The position numbers and the translations under genes were made by a program. Of a stretch of 64,000 bases of DNA, positions 35,722 through 49,601 are shown in pieces. The stretch covers positions 62,001 to 126,000 of the forward strand of contig MPNE01000005.1 in assembly GCA_002238865.1 (NCBI GenBank), written 5' to 3'. The notes below the pieces were generated by a model. It had not been told where the DNA came from. It ran no database searches and saw only the letters and a program-made list of their open reading frames with translations. The stretch's first letter is position 1, and every line of letters begins with the position of its first letter. Origin of the DNA: Gemmatimonadetes bacterium bin94. GTDB lineage: Bacteria; Gemmatimonadota; Gemmatimonadetes; Longimicrobiales; Gaopeijiaceae.

Positions 35722-37878
35722 ATGGCGCCTCAACGAACACAACTCTTCGCAGTCGCATCCTCTTTGGCCCTGGCTGCCACGACGTGGACCTCCGGGGCCG
35801 CGAGTGCCCAGGTCGCCGGATATTCCCCGGTGCACTATTACGACCTGGTCGGGGTGAGCGAGGTCGCCGTGGCTCCGGACGGCGCCCATGTGGCCTTCAC
35901 CGTCACGACGATCGTTGAGGACGAGAACCGGCGCCACCGGGAGGTCTGGCTCCAACCGCTGGAAGAGGGCCGTGCGGACGGCAGCGCCTTCCCCGTCACC
36001 AGCCCGACCGAAGAGTCGAGTGGCCCGCGCTGGTCCCCGGACGGCTCCCTGCTGGCGTTCACTTCATCGCGGGGCGATGACCCCAACTCCGTGTGGTTCG
36101 TGCGGGTAAGGGGTCCGGGGGGCGAAGCATTCCACATCGAGGGTGTGGAGGGGTCTCCGGTGTGGTCTCCGGACGGGTCGCAGATCGTGTACGTGAAGGC
36201 CCCCGGGCAGGATGACGCCGACGCCGGGAGCGAGGGCGATGAAGTGCCCGGCCGCGAGGGCTGGATAGCGCCCGACGCGGTGTCGCGCACGCTCGACCCA
36301 CGCCGGTTCGACGGGCGCGTCGTGACATCGATGCGCTACAAGCAGGACGGCAGGCTGGCCTTCCAGCCCCACTACCTGTCGCGCGAGAAGCGGCAGTTGA
36401 TGCTCGTCGACGCCGGCGGAGGGACTGCCCGGCAGCTGACGGAGCTGGCCTTCGACGCGGGTACACCCGTGTGGTCCACGGACGGACGAGTGATCTTCTT
36501 CACCGGGGATGAACGCCAGGACGACGAGCTCGACACCGAGAACTCGGGCGACATCTGGGCCGTGGACGTGGAGGTGGGAACGATCCGCCGCCTTACGTCG
36601 AATCCGGGAACCGAGAGCGCGCCCGCCCTTTCGCCTGACGGACGCCGCATGGCGTACCTCTCGACCCCCGAGCGGGGCAGCCAGACGGATCTGCTGGTCG
36701 CCGAAATCGGATCGGACGGCAACCTGCGTGGAGGCTTCGTCAACCTCACCGCCGAATGGGATCTGCGTCCGGGGTCCCCCACCTGGTCCGCGGACGGGAC
36801 CGGGGTCCTTTTTTCCGCCAGCGTGCGTGGTGACAGCCACCTTTTCCGGGCCGCGCCGGACGCGCCCGTGACGCAGGTGACCCGGGGTCCCCGCCGACTG
36901 TCGTCCTTCTCCTTTTCGGCCGCGGGCGACGTCATGGCCTTCACCGCCACGGACCCGGTAACGCCGCCGGAGCTCTACGTCGGGCCGGCGGACGGCTCGT
37001 CGGAGCAGAAGGCCACCCGTTTCAACGACGGTTGGCTTTCGGATGTGACCCTGATGCCGGCCGAGGAGTTGACCTGGACGGCCGAAGACGGGACCGAGGT
37101 CGAGGGATGGGTCGTCAAGCCTGTCGGATTCCGAACGGGCGGTTCCTACCCCATGGTGCTCAAGATCCACGGAGGGCCGCATTCCGCGTACGGGAACACC
37201 TTCTTCCCCACCTTCCACGTCCTCTCCGCGGCCGGGTTCTTCGTTCTCTACACCAACCCGCGCGGTTCCTCCGGCTACGGGCACGACTTCCAGTACGCGA
37301 CCAGGGGCGCGTGGGGAATCGTGGACCGGGAGGACTATCTGGCCGGGGTCGACGCGGCCCTGGCGGCATACCCGGAGATCGACGCGAACCGAATGGGTGC
37401 GTCGGGGGGGAGCTATGGCGGCTTCATGACGAACTGGCTCACCGCGACCACGGACCGCTTCCACGCCGCCGTCACCTCGCGATCGATCACCAATTGGGAG
37501 AGCTGGTGGGGCACGTCCGACGCCCAGGGGCTCACCGAGTACGAATTCTACGGGCCCCCGTGGGAACAGCGGGACCTGTATCGGCGGCTCTCGCCCATCT
37601 CGTACGTCGAGAACGTGACGGCGCCGACGCTGATCATCCACAGCGAGAACGACTACCGTACCCCGATCGGCGATGGTGAACAGTGGTTCATGTCGCTCAG
37701 GAAGCTGGGTGTGCCGGTGGAGCTCGTGCGCTATCCGCGGTCGTCGCATGGCCTGTCGCGCAGCGGTGAACCGTGGCTGCTGGTGGATCGCCTGGAGCGG
37801 ATTCGCAGTTGGTTCAGCCACTTCCTGATCGAGGATCCGCCTCGCCGGGCGACCGGGTCGGGAGTAGGCCGGAGGTGA
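35722..37878 (+). CDS. S9-family prolyl oligopeptidase-type peptidase (exported)
   Basis: A 718-residue serine peptidase: signal peptide (cleavage near ASAQ), an N-terminal TolB/WD40-like propeller with repeated WSPDGS motifs (about 30-430), and an alpha/beta-hydrolase domain. The catalytic triad is visible: Ser564 in GASGGSYGG, Asp644 in SENDYRTP and His676 in RSSHGLSR. Such enzymes digest oligopeptides, often proline-containing, in the periplasm. ATG 35722 has a good GGAG/AGGA ribosome site; the frame upstream to 35638 is unlikely. The neighbouring gene encodes aminopeptidase P, together suggesting proline-peptide utilisation. Confidence 0.94.
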   Translation: MAPQRTQLFAVASSLALAATTWTSGAASAQVAGYSPVHYYDLVGVSEVAVAPDGAHVAFTVTTIVEDENRRHREVWLQPLEEGRADGSAFPVTSPTEESSGPRWSPDGSLLAFTSSRGDDPNSVWFVRVRGPGGEAFHIEGVEGSPVWSPDGSQIVYVKAPGQDDADAGSEGDEVPGREGWIAPDAVSRTLDPRRFDGRVVTSMRYKQDGRLAFQPHYLSREKRQLMLVDAGGGTARQLTELAFDAGTPVWSTDGRVIFFTGDERQDDELDTENSGDIWAVDVEVGTIRRLTSNPGTESAPALSPDGRRMAYLSTPERGSQTDLLVAEIGSDGNLRGGFVNLTAEWDLRPGSPTWSADGTGVLFSASVRGDSHLFRAAPDAPVTQVTRGPRRLSSFSFSAAGDVMAFTATDPVTPPELYVGPADGSSEQKATRFNDGWLSDVTLMPAEELTWTAEDGTEVEGWVVKPVGFRTGGSYPMVLKIHGGPHSAYGNTFFPTFHVLSAAGFFVLYTNPRGSSGYGHDFQYATRGAWGIVDREDYLAGVDAALAAYPEIDANRMGASGGSYGGFMTNWLTATTDRFHAAVTSRSITNWESWWGTSDAQGLTEYEFYGPPWEQRDLYRRLSPISYVENVTAPTLIIHSENDYRTPIGDGEQWFMSLRKLGVPVELVRYPRSSHGLSRSGEPWLLVDRLERIRSWFSHFLIEDPPRRATGSGVGRR

Positions 37879-37929
37879 GCATGACGGGCCGGGCGGGGGA
37901 CGGGTCGTGGTGACCGGGGCCTGTCACCG

Positions 37930-39252
37930 GTGACGCAGCCGGCGTGCCCGCCGATTCCTCATGGTGAACGGCGCGACAAGGTTCTCTCGCGCCTCGCGGA
38001 AGGGTCGCTGATTCTGCCGGCGGCCCCGGTGCGCCACAAGAACGCCGATTCCGAGTATCGCTACCGTCCCGATTCGGAGTTGCTGTATGTAACGGGGTGG
38101 AGCGATCCGGGCTGCGTTGCGATCCTGCGGGGCTTTGCCGACGAGGATCGCTACGTGCTTTTCGTGCCTGAAAGGGACGCCGCTGCGGAACTCTGGACGG
38201 GGCCGCGCCGCGACCTGGAAGAGGTAAGGGCGGCGTTCGGTGCCGACCGGGTGTTCCCCGCCGGGGAGTTTGCCGAACGGGCCCCGGGCCTGCTTGCAGG
38301 CGGAGACCGCATCTGGTACCGGTTGGGGACGTCCCGGGTCTGCGATCGCGTGGTCCGCGAGGCGTTGCGATCCGGCCGCCGCACAAGGCCCCGCCGCGGC
38401 ACGGGCCCGTGCCTGGTCGGGGATCCAGGGGCGGTGCTGGACGACCTGCGCCTCCGCAAGGACCAGGCGGAGATCGCCCGCATGCGCGAGGCCGCACGCA
38501 TCTCGGTGGCGGCCTTTCGGGACGCCTTGAGGAGCGTGCGCGCCGGTGCCCGCGAATGGGAGGTCGAGGCGGCCCTGGACGGCGGTTTCCGCCGCCGGGG
38601 CGCGAACGGTCCCGCATTTGCCACGATCGTCGCCGCGGGGGCCAACGCGTGCACGCTGCACTATGCGGCCAACGACTCGCGCATCCGCGCCGGAGACCTG
38701 GTGCTTGTGGACGCCGGAGCCGAGTTCGACTTCTACGCCGCCGACATCTCGCGGACCGTGCCTGCTCCGGGGCCGCTGCCGGGTCACCGCCGGGAGGCCC
38801 ACGAGGTGGTCCGCCGGGCTCACAGGGCGGCGTTGGCCGCGTGTGGACCGGGTCGGCAGCTTGCCGGTGTGCACGAGGCGGCGGTTCGCGCGATCGCCGG
38901 GGGGCTGGTCGAGCTGGGCGCGGTGCGGGGAACCGTCGACGAGGTGGTGGAAGAGAAGGCGTACCACCCCTTCTTCCCCCACAGCACCTCGCACTGGCTG
39001 GGCCTGGACACCCACGATGTGGGCGACTACAAGGGTGCCCACGGCTCGGTCGTGCTGGAGCCCGGGATGGTCTTCACCGTGGAACCGGGACTCTATTTTC
39101 CGTCCGGTGGCCGGTCCTGGGCCTCCGAGCTGGTCGGAACCGGCATCCGAATCGAGGACGTCGTGCTGATCACCGAGGCCGGGACCGAGGTTCTGACGGG
39201 TGGCTTGCCGACCGGGCTGGAAGCGCTGGCGGACATGGTCGGGGACGGATGA
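37930..39252 (+). CDS. pepP: Xaa-Pro aminopeptidase (aminopeptidase P, M24B)
   Basis: A 440-residue cytoplasmic metallopeptidase that removes N-terminal residues before proline. The N-terminal domain has the FRYxxDxxLLYxTG-type motif (EYRYRPDSELLYVTGW). Catalytic metal ligands: Asp in LVLVDAGAEFDFYAADISR (two Asp), His in HSTSHWLGLDTHD, Glu in FTVEPGLYF and Glu-bearing GIRIEDVVL. GTG 37930 is the start; the 37909-37928 stretch just ahead can form a 6-bp hairpin covering its upstream region. The stop overlaps the following MTHFR-like gene (ATGA). Confidence 0.93.
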   Translation: MTQPACPPIPHGERRDKVLSRLAEGSLILPAAPVRHKNADSEYRYRPDSELLYVTGWSDPGCVAILRGFADEDRYVLFVPERDAAAELWTGPRRDLEEVRAAFGADRVFPAGEFAERAPGLLAGGDRIWYRLGTSRVCDRVVREALRSGRRTRPRRGTGPCLVGDPGAVLDDLRLRKDQAEIARMREAARISVAAFRDALRSVRAGAREWEVEAALDGGFRRRGANGPAFATIVAAGANACTLHYAANDSRIRAGDLVLVDAGAEFDFYAADISRTVPAPGPLPGHRREAHEVVRRAHRAALAACGPGRQLAGVHEAAVRAIAGGLVELGAVRGTVDEVVEEKAYHPFFPHSTSHWLGLDTHDVGDYKGAHGSVVLEPGMVFTVEPGLYFPSGGRSWASELVGTGIRIEDVVLITEAGTEVLTGGLPTGLEALADMVGDG

Positions 39253-40204
39253 CTCCGTCTGCAGCTTCCAGGGGAATCGCAGAGCGTCTGCGGGAGCCCG
39301 GACCGCTTGTCGCGGTCGAACTGAGGCCGCCGCGCCTCGGGCTGGATGCCGCTCGAAGCATGAGCGTATGGATCGACATGCACCATGCAGTCCAGCGTCT
39401 GGCCCGGCGAGGGACCTTCGTCCTCCTTACCGACGATGCCGCGGGGGACGAAGAGGAGGAGAGCCTGGCCCACCTGGCCGCGAACCTGGGCGGCAGCGCC
39501 GACCTTGGTGTGGTGATCCCCTTCCTGACGTGCAAGCACACTGTGGAGTACTGCCTCATGTTCGCGCGGCGTGCTGCCGAGCTGGGGGTGGCGGCGGTGG
39601 CGGTGGGGGGCGGGGGCAGGCGGCGGGGGTGGGGGGGGCGGCGGGGGGGGGGGGGGGGGGGAAGGGGGGGGGGGGGGGCGAGCGGTGCGTGCCTCACGGC
39701 AAGGACCTGAGGGGAATGTTGCGCGATGACACGCCTGGATTGGCGCTCGGGGGGTGGGCGAACCCGCACCGCGACCCGTTGGAACAGGCGCGCTTCATCG
39801 CCGACGAGGGGTTCAGCGCGGACTTCGTGCTTACCCAGATCGTATCGCATCACTCACTGGACCGTGTGGAGCGCTTCCAGCGCGAGTTGGCGCGCCTGGG
39901 CGTGACGCTCCCGGTCGTCTACGGGGTGTTCCAGTACCGGAGCGCGAATCCGCGGACGCTCGCGTACCTGGGCCGGTACTTTCCGGTCCCTGCCCGGGAG
40001 ATTGCCGCGGAATTCGAAGCCGGGGCCGGGGCGGAAGAAATCTGTCGGCGCACGATACGCGGATTGCGAAGTATTGGCGCGGACAAGGTGTATGTGAGCA
40101 ATTTGCCGACACGGAGCGTTGCGGGGAGCCTGGGGCGGGTGGAGGGCGTGGTGGGGGGTGCCGCGGGCGCTGCGGAACGCGCTCGGCGCGGAGGGGTCCC
40201 ATGA
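39249..40204 (+). CDS. Methylenetetrahydrofolate reductase-like protein, frame broken by a poly-G tract
   Basis: The first frame (ATG 39249, ATGA overlap with pepP) encodes GPLVAVELRPPRLGLDAARS, with the catalytic-type Glu of MTHFR, and IPFLTCKHTVEYCLMFARRA. After the G-saturated tract 39605-39678 the homology resumes in another frame with ERCVPHGKDLRGML, the LALGGWANPHRDPLEQARFI segment, then FVLTQIV and LPVVYGVFQYRS, ending at 40204. Together they form a TIM-barrel FAD enzyme of ~310 residues reducing methylene-THF or a related one-carbon substrate. The break is most likely sequence error, since both sides are well conserved. It is more divergent than the MTHFR domain at 43496. Confidence 0.75.
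39605..39678. repeat. G-saturated tract (suspect sequence) inside the MTHFR-like gene
   Basis: Includes 19 consecutive G (39643-39661), AA, then 15 consecutive G (39664-39678), preceded by G-rich sequence with scattered C and single T and A. It encodes only Gly/Arg, and the correct reading frame changes across it. It matches in character the tracts at 2457-2560 (C-rich, i.e. G on the other strand) and 6224-6275. Confidence 0.85.
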
Positions 40205-40253
40205 CAGGGTTGGCGCGAGCCTTGTCCGTCGAATCGCCGAAGGGGACAGAAGA

Positions 40254-43200
40254 ATGCAACGCCGGGTATCACGCTCCTGGGGCACGGCCCTGCTCATCCT
40301 GGTGGCCACGTGCTCGGAAGCCCCCGAGCCCACTGCACCACCGGTCACGCCGGTCGATGCGGACCACCCCGACAGACAGACGCTCATTGCACTTTACAAC
40401 GCGACGGGTGGACCGGGGTGGTGGGAAGACCGGAACTGGAATGGCGCCATGAGCATTGGGACCTGGCACGGCGTCGAGACCAATTCGGACGGGTTCGTCA
40501 CGGAGTTGTCGTTGGCGGAAAACAACCTCACGGGAACACTGCCCGCTCAGCTCGGAGATCTCGTGCACCTGAAGCGGCTGGTCCTGGACAACAACGAACT
40601 GACGGGCCGGATACCGCCGGACCTTGGCGATCTGAGCGAGCTGACCATGCTCGATCTCTCCTGGAACGCTCTGGCGGGGTCGATTCCCTCCGAATTGGGG
40701 ATGCTGGCGCGCCTGGACACGTTGGACCTGTTTTCCAACGAGCTGTCCGGCACGATCCCGCCGTCCCTCGCGGACCTGGGTGCGCTGCGGAGGTTTACCG
40801 TGGGATGGAACCAGCTGTCGGGTCCGATTCCAGGCGGGTTGGGGAACCTGGCCCACGTGACGTACATGAACTTCAGCCGCAACGAACTGACGGGCACGGT
40901 ACCTCCGCAGCTCGGCAACCTCGGTGCGGTCGAAGTGCTTTCGGTCTCCCGGAACAACCTGACCGGCACGATCCCCGTCGAACTCGGCAATCTCTCCTCG
41001 GTGGAGGGTCTGTACCTCTACGACAATCAGCTGACCGGCGAGATTCCACCCGAACTGGGCCGGTTGTCGACACTCGAGACACTGTGGATCCACCAGAACG
41101 ATCTCACCGGACCCATTCCGCAGGAGTTCGGCAACCTGGCCGCGCTGCAGGTTCTGCGCGCGTACGAGAATGATCTGAGCGGCGAGATCCCGTCCGGGTT
41201 GGCTGGACTGCCGCTGACGATACTGTGGCTCCACGACAACGCCCTGAGCGGTCGGCTCCCGGTCGAGACCGGAGAGATCGGCACTCTGGAACACCTCACG
41301 CTGCATGGGAATCCGGGCCTGAGCGGACTGCTCCCCCGGAGCCTTCTGGATCTCGAATACCTGTCGACGTTGACCTTCGCGGACACCGGCCTGTGCGAGC
41401 AGGTCGACGAGGAATTCCAGGAGTGGCTGCGGGGGGTGCGAAACACGGCGACGACGGAGTGCGATATCGGGCAGGTCGAAAGACTGGCCCTGGCCGAGTT
41501 TCATGCATTGACCGGCGGCACCTCGTGGGGGAACCGGGCCGTCTGGGTGACCGACGCGGCCGTCGGCGACTGGTACGGCGTCACCACCGAGAGCGGTCGG
41601 GTTGTTGAGCTGTCGCTTGCGGACAACGGCCTGGTGGGCCCTCTGCCACCGGAGCTTGCCAACCTCGCCGGATTGAAGGTGGTCGATCTCTCCGGCAACG
41701 ACCTTTCCGGTGCGTTTCCAGCGGCTGTTGCCGGATTGTCGGAGTTGACCGAGTTGCGTGTGGGCGGGAACATGGGGCTCGAGGGTGCGCTGCCGTTTGC
41801 CATGCGGCGATTGGAACGGCTCCGTGTGCTGGCCTACGAGGGGACCGGCTTGTGCGCGTCGCCTTCCGCAAACTTTCAGGCATGGTTCGCCGCGATCACG
41901 GAAACCGCAGGGGCAATCTGCGACAACCCGGATCAGGTCACCGTGTCGCTGCCCATCGTCTACCTCACCCAGTCGGTCCAGACACCGTCGCGGCGCGTGC
42001 GCCTGGTGGCGAACCGGGACGCGCTGCTGAGGGCATTCGTCACCGCCGAGGAGCCGAGGGGATTCTTCGAGCCCGAAGTCGTCGCGGTCTTCACCGGGCC
42101 GGGAGGCGACGAGGCTCACCGCGTCGTGATGACGCGGGACGACAATCAGATCCCGGCCGAGGCGGAGGAGGGTGATCTGAAGCTGTCGTACAACGCGGTG
42201 ATTCCCGCCGGGATTGTGGTCCCGGGTGCCAGGATGTTCGTCGAAGTCGACCCGGAGGGAACGCTTCCGCTCGCCGAGGGAAGCAGTACTCGATTCCCCG
42301 AAGAGGGCTCCGATTCCCTGAAGATCGTGGCGGTACCCCCGATGCAGCTGACGCTGGTCCCCGTGCTGGAGGCTGCGGAACCCGACACGACCGTTCTGGC
42401 ATGGGTCCGCGGCATCTCCGCCGACAGTCCCCAATTGGCACTCCTGAGACACGCCTTCCCGTTCGCGGAGTTCAACCCGGGTGCACACGAAGCCTACTAC
42501 ACGTCGCTGGATCTCACGACCGAAGACGGCCAACACGGGCTGCTGAACGAACTTGAAGCGCTGCGGGCATCGGAAAACGGCACGGGCTACTACTACGGAG
42601 TCGCCGCCAGCGTGAACGGATCCGTGCGCGGATGGGGCCGACTGCCGGGATGGGTAGGCATGGGCCAGACAAGCCCGGTCACGTTGGCACACGAAGTCGG
42701 GCACAATCTGTCGCTTCGGCACGCGCCGTGCGGCGGACCGGAAAACGTCGAACCGGCCTACCCATATCGGGACGGCAGCATCGGCGTATGGGGATACGAC
42801 TTCTTCGACGGATCTCCGATGTCTCCGGAGCGCAGCAAGGATCTCATGACCTATTGCCGGCCCAACGTATGGCTCAGCGACTTCTACTTCGAGCAGGTGA
42901 TCGACCATCGGGCCGGATTGGCGAGGGACGTCGCGAGAGCGCGCGCGGCGGCCGGCCCGCCTTCCGACATGCTGGTGCTTCGGGGCGGGATGGTGGGGGG
43001 TGAGCTGCGGCTCGATCCGGTGTTTTCGATGCGCGCCCCGCCGCGACTTCCCGACGAGCCGGGACCCTATCGCATCCGGGGAAGCGGTTCCGATGGCAGG
43101 TCCCTGTTCTCCCTGGACTTCGCGCCCGGCGAGGACGGAAACGGCGGCAGCCACTTCTTCTTCATGATTCCCATCGAGGCCGGTTGGGCGGATGCGCTGG

Positions 43201-43412
43201 AGCGGATCACGCTGACGGGGCCGGAAGGCCTCGTGACCCTGAACACCGACGATCCGCGCCGGATTTCGGTCGTGACGGAACGCTCGACGGGGCGGATCCG
43301 GGCGCTTCTGCGGGATTGGGAGGGTGGGCTGCCAGCGGCGTTGGGCGGCGATCCCGACCTTGATGTGGTGACCACACGAGGCCCGGCGGAGGCGGCGCGC
43401 CTGCGAAGGTGA
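40254..43412 (+). CDS. Large lipoprotein: leucine-rich repeats plus metzincin (M66-like) zinc protease
   Basis: A 1052-residue surface or periplasmic lipoprotein (lipobox VATC, Cys20). Residues about 38-395 are a plant-type LRR domain introduced by the ALYNATGGPGWW cap, with ~24-residue repeats of the form LTGxIPxELGNL; a second, shorter LRR block starts near 410 (ALTGGTSWGN). Residues about 570-700 look beta-rich. The protease motif HEVGHNLSLRH (His813, His817, His823) is followed by a Met-turn LMTYC, as in M66-like metzincins, but the usual Gly before the third His is Ser. A C-terminal beta domain of ~170 residues follows. Monocistronic, with RBS-like AAGGGGA upstream. Probable adhesion-guided protease. 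Confidence 0.9.
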   Translation: MQRRVSRSWGTALLILVATCSEAPEPTAPPVTPVDADHPDRQTLIALYNATGGPGWWEDRNWNGAMSIGTWHGVETNSDGFVTELSLAENNLTGTLPAQLGDLVHLKRLVLDNNELTGRIPPDLGDLSELTMLDLSWNALAGSIPSELGMLARLDTLDLFSNELSGTIPPSLADLGALRRFTVGWNQLSGPIPGGLGNLAHVTYMNFSRNELTGTVPPQLGNLGAVEVLSVSRNNLTGTIPVELGNLSSVEGLYLYDNQLTGEIPPELGRLSTLETLWIHQNDLTGPIPQEFGNLAALQVLRAYENDLSGEIPSGLAGLPLTILWLHDNALSGRLPVETGEIGTLEHLTLHGNPGLSGLLPRSLLDLEYLSTLTFADTGLCEQVDEEFQEWLRGVRNTATTECDIGQVERLALAEFHALTGGTSWGNRAVWVTDAAVGDWYGVTTESGRVVELSLADNGLVGPLPPELANLAGLKVVDLSGNDLSGAFPAAVAGLSELTELRVGGNMGLEGALPFAMRRLERLRVLAYEGTGLCASPSANFQAWFAAITETAGAICDNPDQVTVSLPIVYLTQSVQTPSRRVRLVANRDALLRAFVTAEEPRGFFEPEVVAVFTGPGGDEAHRVVMTRDDNQIPAEAEEGDLKLSYNAVIPAGIVVPGARMFVEVDPEGTLPLAEGSSTRFPEEGSDSLKIVAVPPMQLTLVPVLEAAEPDTTVLAWVRGISADSPQLALLRHAFPFAEFNPGAHEAYYTSLDLTTEDGQHGLLNELEALRASENGTGYYYGVAASVNGSVRGWGRLPGWVGMGQTSPVTLAHEVGHNLSLRHAPCGGPENVEPAYPYRDGSIGVWGYDFFDGSPMSPERSKDLMTYCRPNVWLSDFYFEQVIDHRAGLARDVARARAAAGPPSDMLVLRGGMVGGELRLDPVFSMRAPPRLPDEPGPYRIRGSGSDGRSLFSLDFAPGEDGNGGSHFFFMIPIEAGWADALERITLTGPEGLVTLNTDDPRRISVVTERSTGRIRALLRDWEGGLPAALGGDPDLDVVTTRGPAEAARLRR

Positions 43413-43460
43413 CGGAGCGGTCAGGCGGCTCCCGGTGATCGCCATTGAACCTCTCTCGGG

Positions 43461-43488
43461 GAGCCCGCGCGGGGCGAAGCCGCGGCTC
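43461..43488. terminator. Hairpin between convergent genes
   Basis: GAGCcCGCG (43461-43469) pairs with CGCGGCTC (43481-43488), one bulged C, 11-nt loop. It sits in the 83-nt gap between the convergent LRR-protease gene and the methyltransferase/MTHFR gene and could terminate both, although there is no T-run. Confidence 0.4.
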
Positions 43489-43495
43489 GCAGACG

Positions 43496-45413
43496 TCACG
43501 TTGACGATGTCCCTGTTCCAGCGGCAGGTGACTGGGTCGCCAGCTCCGCGACCAGCCCCGCGGCGGCCGCTCCACCCGGCTTCCCGAACGCCACGATGTC
43601 CAGCCCGGCGACCTCCCCGATCAACGCCGAGGCCGTCTCCCGCGCGATCGCCAGCCCCTCCGCGGCGGCGTAGGCGGTGCCCCGGGCCGCCGCCCGTCGC
43701 ATCCGATCCAGCACCCGGTCGGGCACATGTACGCCCGGAACCTCGTGCTTCAGGAATTCGGCCTGGCGCAGCCCCGTCAGGGGCCGAATCGCCGCCACCA
43801 CGGGGATGCCCGGGGCGTGGCCGTCCTCGCGACGGGGCGACTTCGGCGCGCCTCCCCCCAGCCCCGCTCCGGCCATGAACTCCCGCAGGTGGTCAGCGTC
43901 GAAGACCGGTCGCGTTACGGCGAAGTGGGCGCCCGCGTCCACCTTCCAGTGGAGGCGGCCAAGCTCCCTGTCGGGGTCCAGGGCCCCCTGATTGAGGCCA
44001 ACGCCCACGATGAAAGCGGTGGGATCACCGATGTCGTTGCCCGAGGGATCCACCCCCGCGTTCAGCCCGGCAAGCACGTTCACGAGGCCGATCGAGTCTA
44101 CATCGATGACCGACCGGTAGTCGGCGTAGGGTCCGGCGCCGGGCGGGTCGCCGGTCAGGACAAGGACGTTGTGGAGCCCCAGCGCCGCCGCTCCGAGCAT
44201 GTCGCTGATCATGCCGAAGAGCGTCCGGTCCCGGCAGGTATAGTGGACCAGGGGCTCCACCGGGCACGATTCCGCGATCTTCGCGGCCGTGGCGAGCGCG
44301 CTCAACCGGGCGGAACCGCGCTCCTCATGGACACCGACCACGTCCGCGCCCGCCTCGGCGAGCGCGCGGCAGTCCTCCACCAGCTGCGCGGTCTCCCACC
44401 CCCTGGGCGGCAGAATCCTGACCGAGGTCAGCGAATCGCCCGCGGCCAGGCGGTCGCCCAGGCCGGAGCGCGATGCGATGCTGCGTGCCCGCTTGCGCGG
44501 GGACGACCCCGCGGCCTCGCGAATCACGCGCACGGACGCGGATCGGGGCTGGATCGAGGCCACGACGTCCCTGATGCGCCGGATGTGCTCGGGCGTGGTG
44601 CCGCAGCAGCCGCCCACGATCCGGGCGCCGGCGGCGATTGCGCGCCGGGCGTATTGCGCCATGTACTCCGGGCCCGTGACGTAGATCTTGCGGTCCCCGA
44701 TGGCACGGGGCAGTCCGGCGTTGGGCATCGCCGCGAGCGGCAGCCGGGTGACCTCGGCCATCCTCTCAAGTCCGTCCAGGATGACCGCCGGCCCCACCGA
44801 GCAGTTGAGACCGACGGCATCGGCGCCCCACTCGTCGGCCGCGCGGGCGGCCTGTTCCACGGTCGCCCCGTATTGGGTAACGCAGTCCTCGCCGATCGTC
44901 ACCAGCGCGATCACCGGGAGGTCGCACCGGTTCCGCACCGCGCGAAACGCCTGCTCCAGTTCGGCGAGGTCCGAAAACGTCTCGAGCACGAAGCCGTCGA
45001 CTCCGCCGTCGAGCAGCCCGTCGACCTGACGGCCGTAGAAGTCACGTGCCTCCTTCCGCGATGTCGGGCCCAGGGGTTCGACGCGGATCCCCAGAGGACC
45101 GATCGCACCCGCCACCGAGGCACGCCCGGACGCCGCCCGGACCGCGATCTCGGCCGCCGACCGGTTCAGTTCCTCGGTGCGCCCCTCGAGGCCGTGCGAC
45201 TGCAGCTTCACCGGGTTGGCCCCGAAGGTGTTGGTCTCGATAACCTCGGCGCCCGCCCGGACATACTGCTCGTGCACCTCCTGAACCAGCGCAGGATGCG
45301 TGGCGTTCAGTTCGTCGTAGCAGACGTTGAAGAACACGCCCCGGGCATACAGCATGGTGCCCATGGCGCCGTCCACGACGTGAACACGGCCGCCGGTGAG
45401 CATCCCGCGGAGG

Positions 45414-45421
<8 letters not shown>
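43496..45421 (-). CDS. Bifunctional homocysteine S-methyltransferase / methylenetetrahydrofolate reductase
   Basis: A 641-residue fusion. The N-terminal half (to ~300) is a zinc homocysteine methyltransferase barrel: [19 protein letters not shown], and the zinc ligands in GLNCSVGP and [10 protein letters not shown]. The C-terminal half (about 325-610) is [34 protein letters not shown], and the [11 protein letters not shown] segment. The predicted role is to make methyl-THF and to move methyl groups to homocysteine. The start overlaps the metH stop by 8 nt, so it is translated with metH. Arrangement known from other bacteria as one polypeptide. Confidence 0.95.
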
Positions 45422-49319
<3,898 letters not shown>

Positions 49320-49601
49320 TCCGCCCGTCGGGAAAGCCCGATCCCTGTCAGGACCGAACCCCTGCGGGGCCGATCCGGACCGGAGCCCTCCGGCGGGCGT
49401 GGCTTTTTAGCTGTTCCCTGGCCGCAATACGCCACAAATCGCCTTACACTCAGGCTCATCCGCCGGTAAACGGCGGAGGCCGTTGGAGTTGCAACGATAG
49501 CGGAAACGGCGGAGCGATTCCAGCGGAGCGGGCGAATGTCGGCGGCCGCGGGGGCGGGGCGATGAGCATATGAGCTGATGCCGATCAGGAGGTCGAGCCG
49601 C
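49320..49601. other. 282-nt metH leader: inverted repeats, no recognised riboswitch
   Basis: This gap separates metH from the symporter gene upstream of it on the minus strand. It contains CCGGAG-CC-CTCCGG (49380-49393) and complementary GTGGC/GCCAC segments flanking an A-rich loop on the minus strand, so the metH leader is probably structured. I looked for the conserved cores of SAM, SAH and cobalamin riboswitches and could not match them. No promoter boxes are convincing. Confidence 0.4.

Noticed and set aside
37909-37928. GGTGAC/GTCACC inverted repeat before pepP as an operator
   Set aside because: Only 6-bp arms, directly covering the translation start region, with no promoter-like boxes; could be chance in GC-rich DNA.
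39605-39678. Programmed ribosomal frameshifting in the MTHFR-like gene
   Set aside because: A G-run of this length with no slippery heptamer or downstream structure, in a metabolic gene, is better explained by sequence error.
40269-43499. A 1076-codon open frame antisense to the LRR-protease gene, and similar long antisense frames elsewhere (for example 105-2546 and 36064-37821, minus)
   Set aside because: GC-rich codon bias keeps antisense frames open. Their translations are rich in Arg, His, Gln and Pro with no domain pattern, while the opposite strand encodes recognisable families.
49380-49408. CCGGAG/CTCCGG hairpin near T5 (49404-49408) as a plus-strand terminator
   Set aside because: No plus-strand gene ends here, the T-run is separated from the stem by 10 bases, and the sequence belongs to the minus-strand metH leader.
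49320-49601. A possible SAM, SAH or cobalamin riboswitch in the metH leader
   Set aside because: The leader can form stems, but none of the conserved core sequences of those riboswitch classes could be matched, so only a structured leader is reported.
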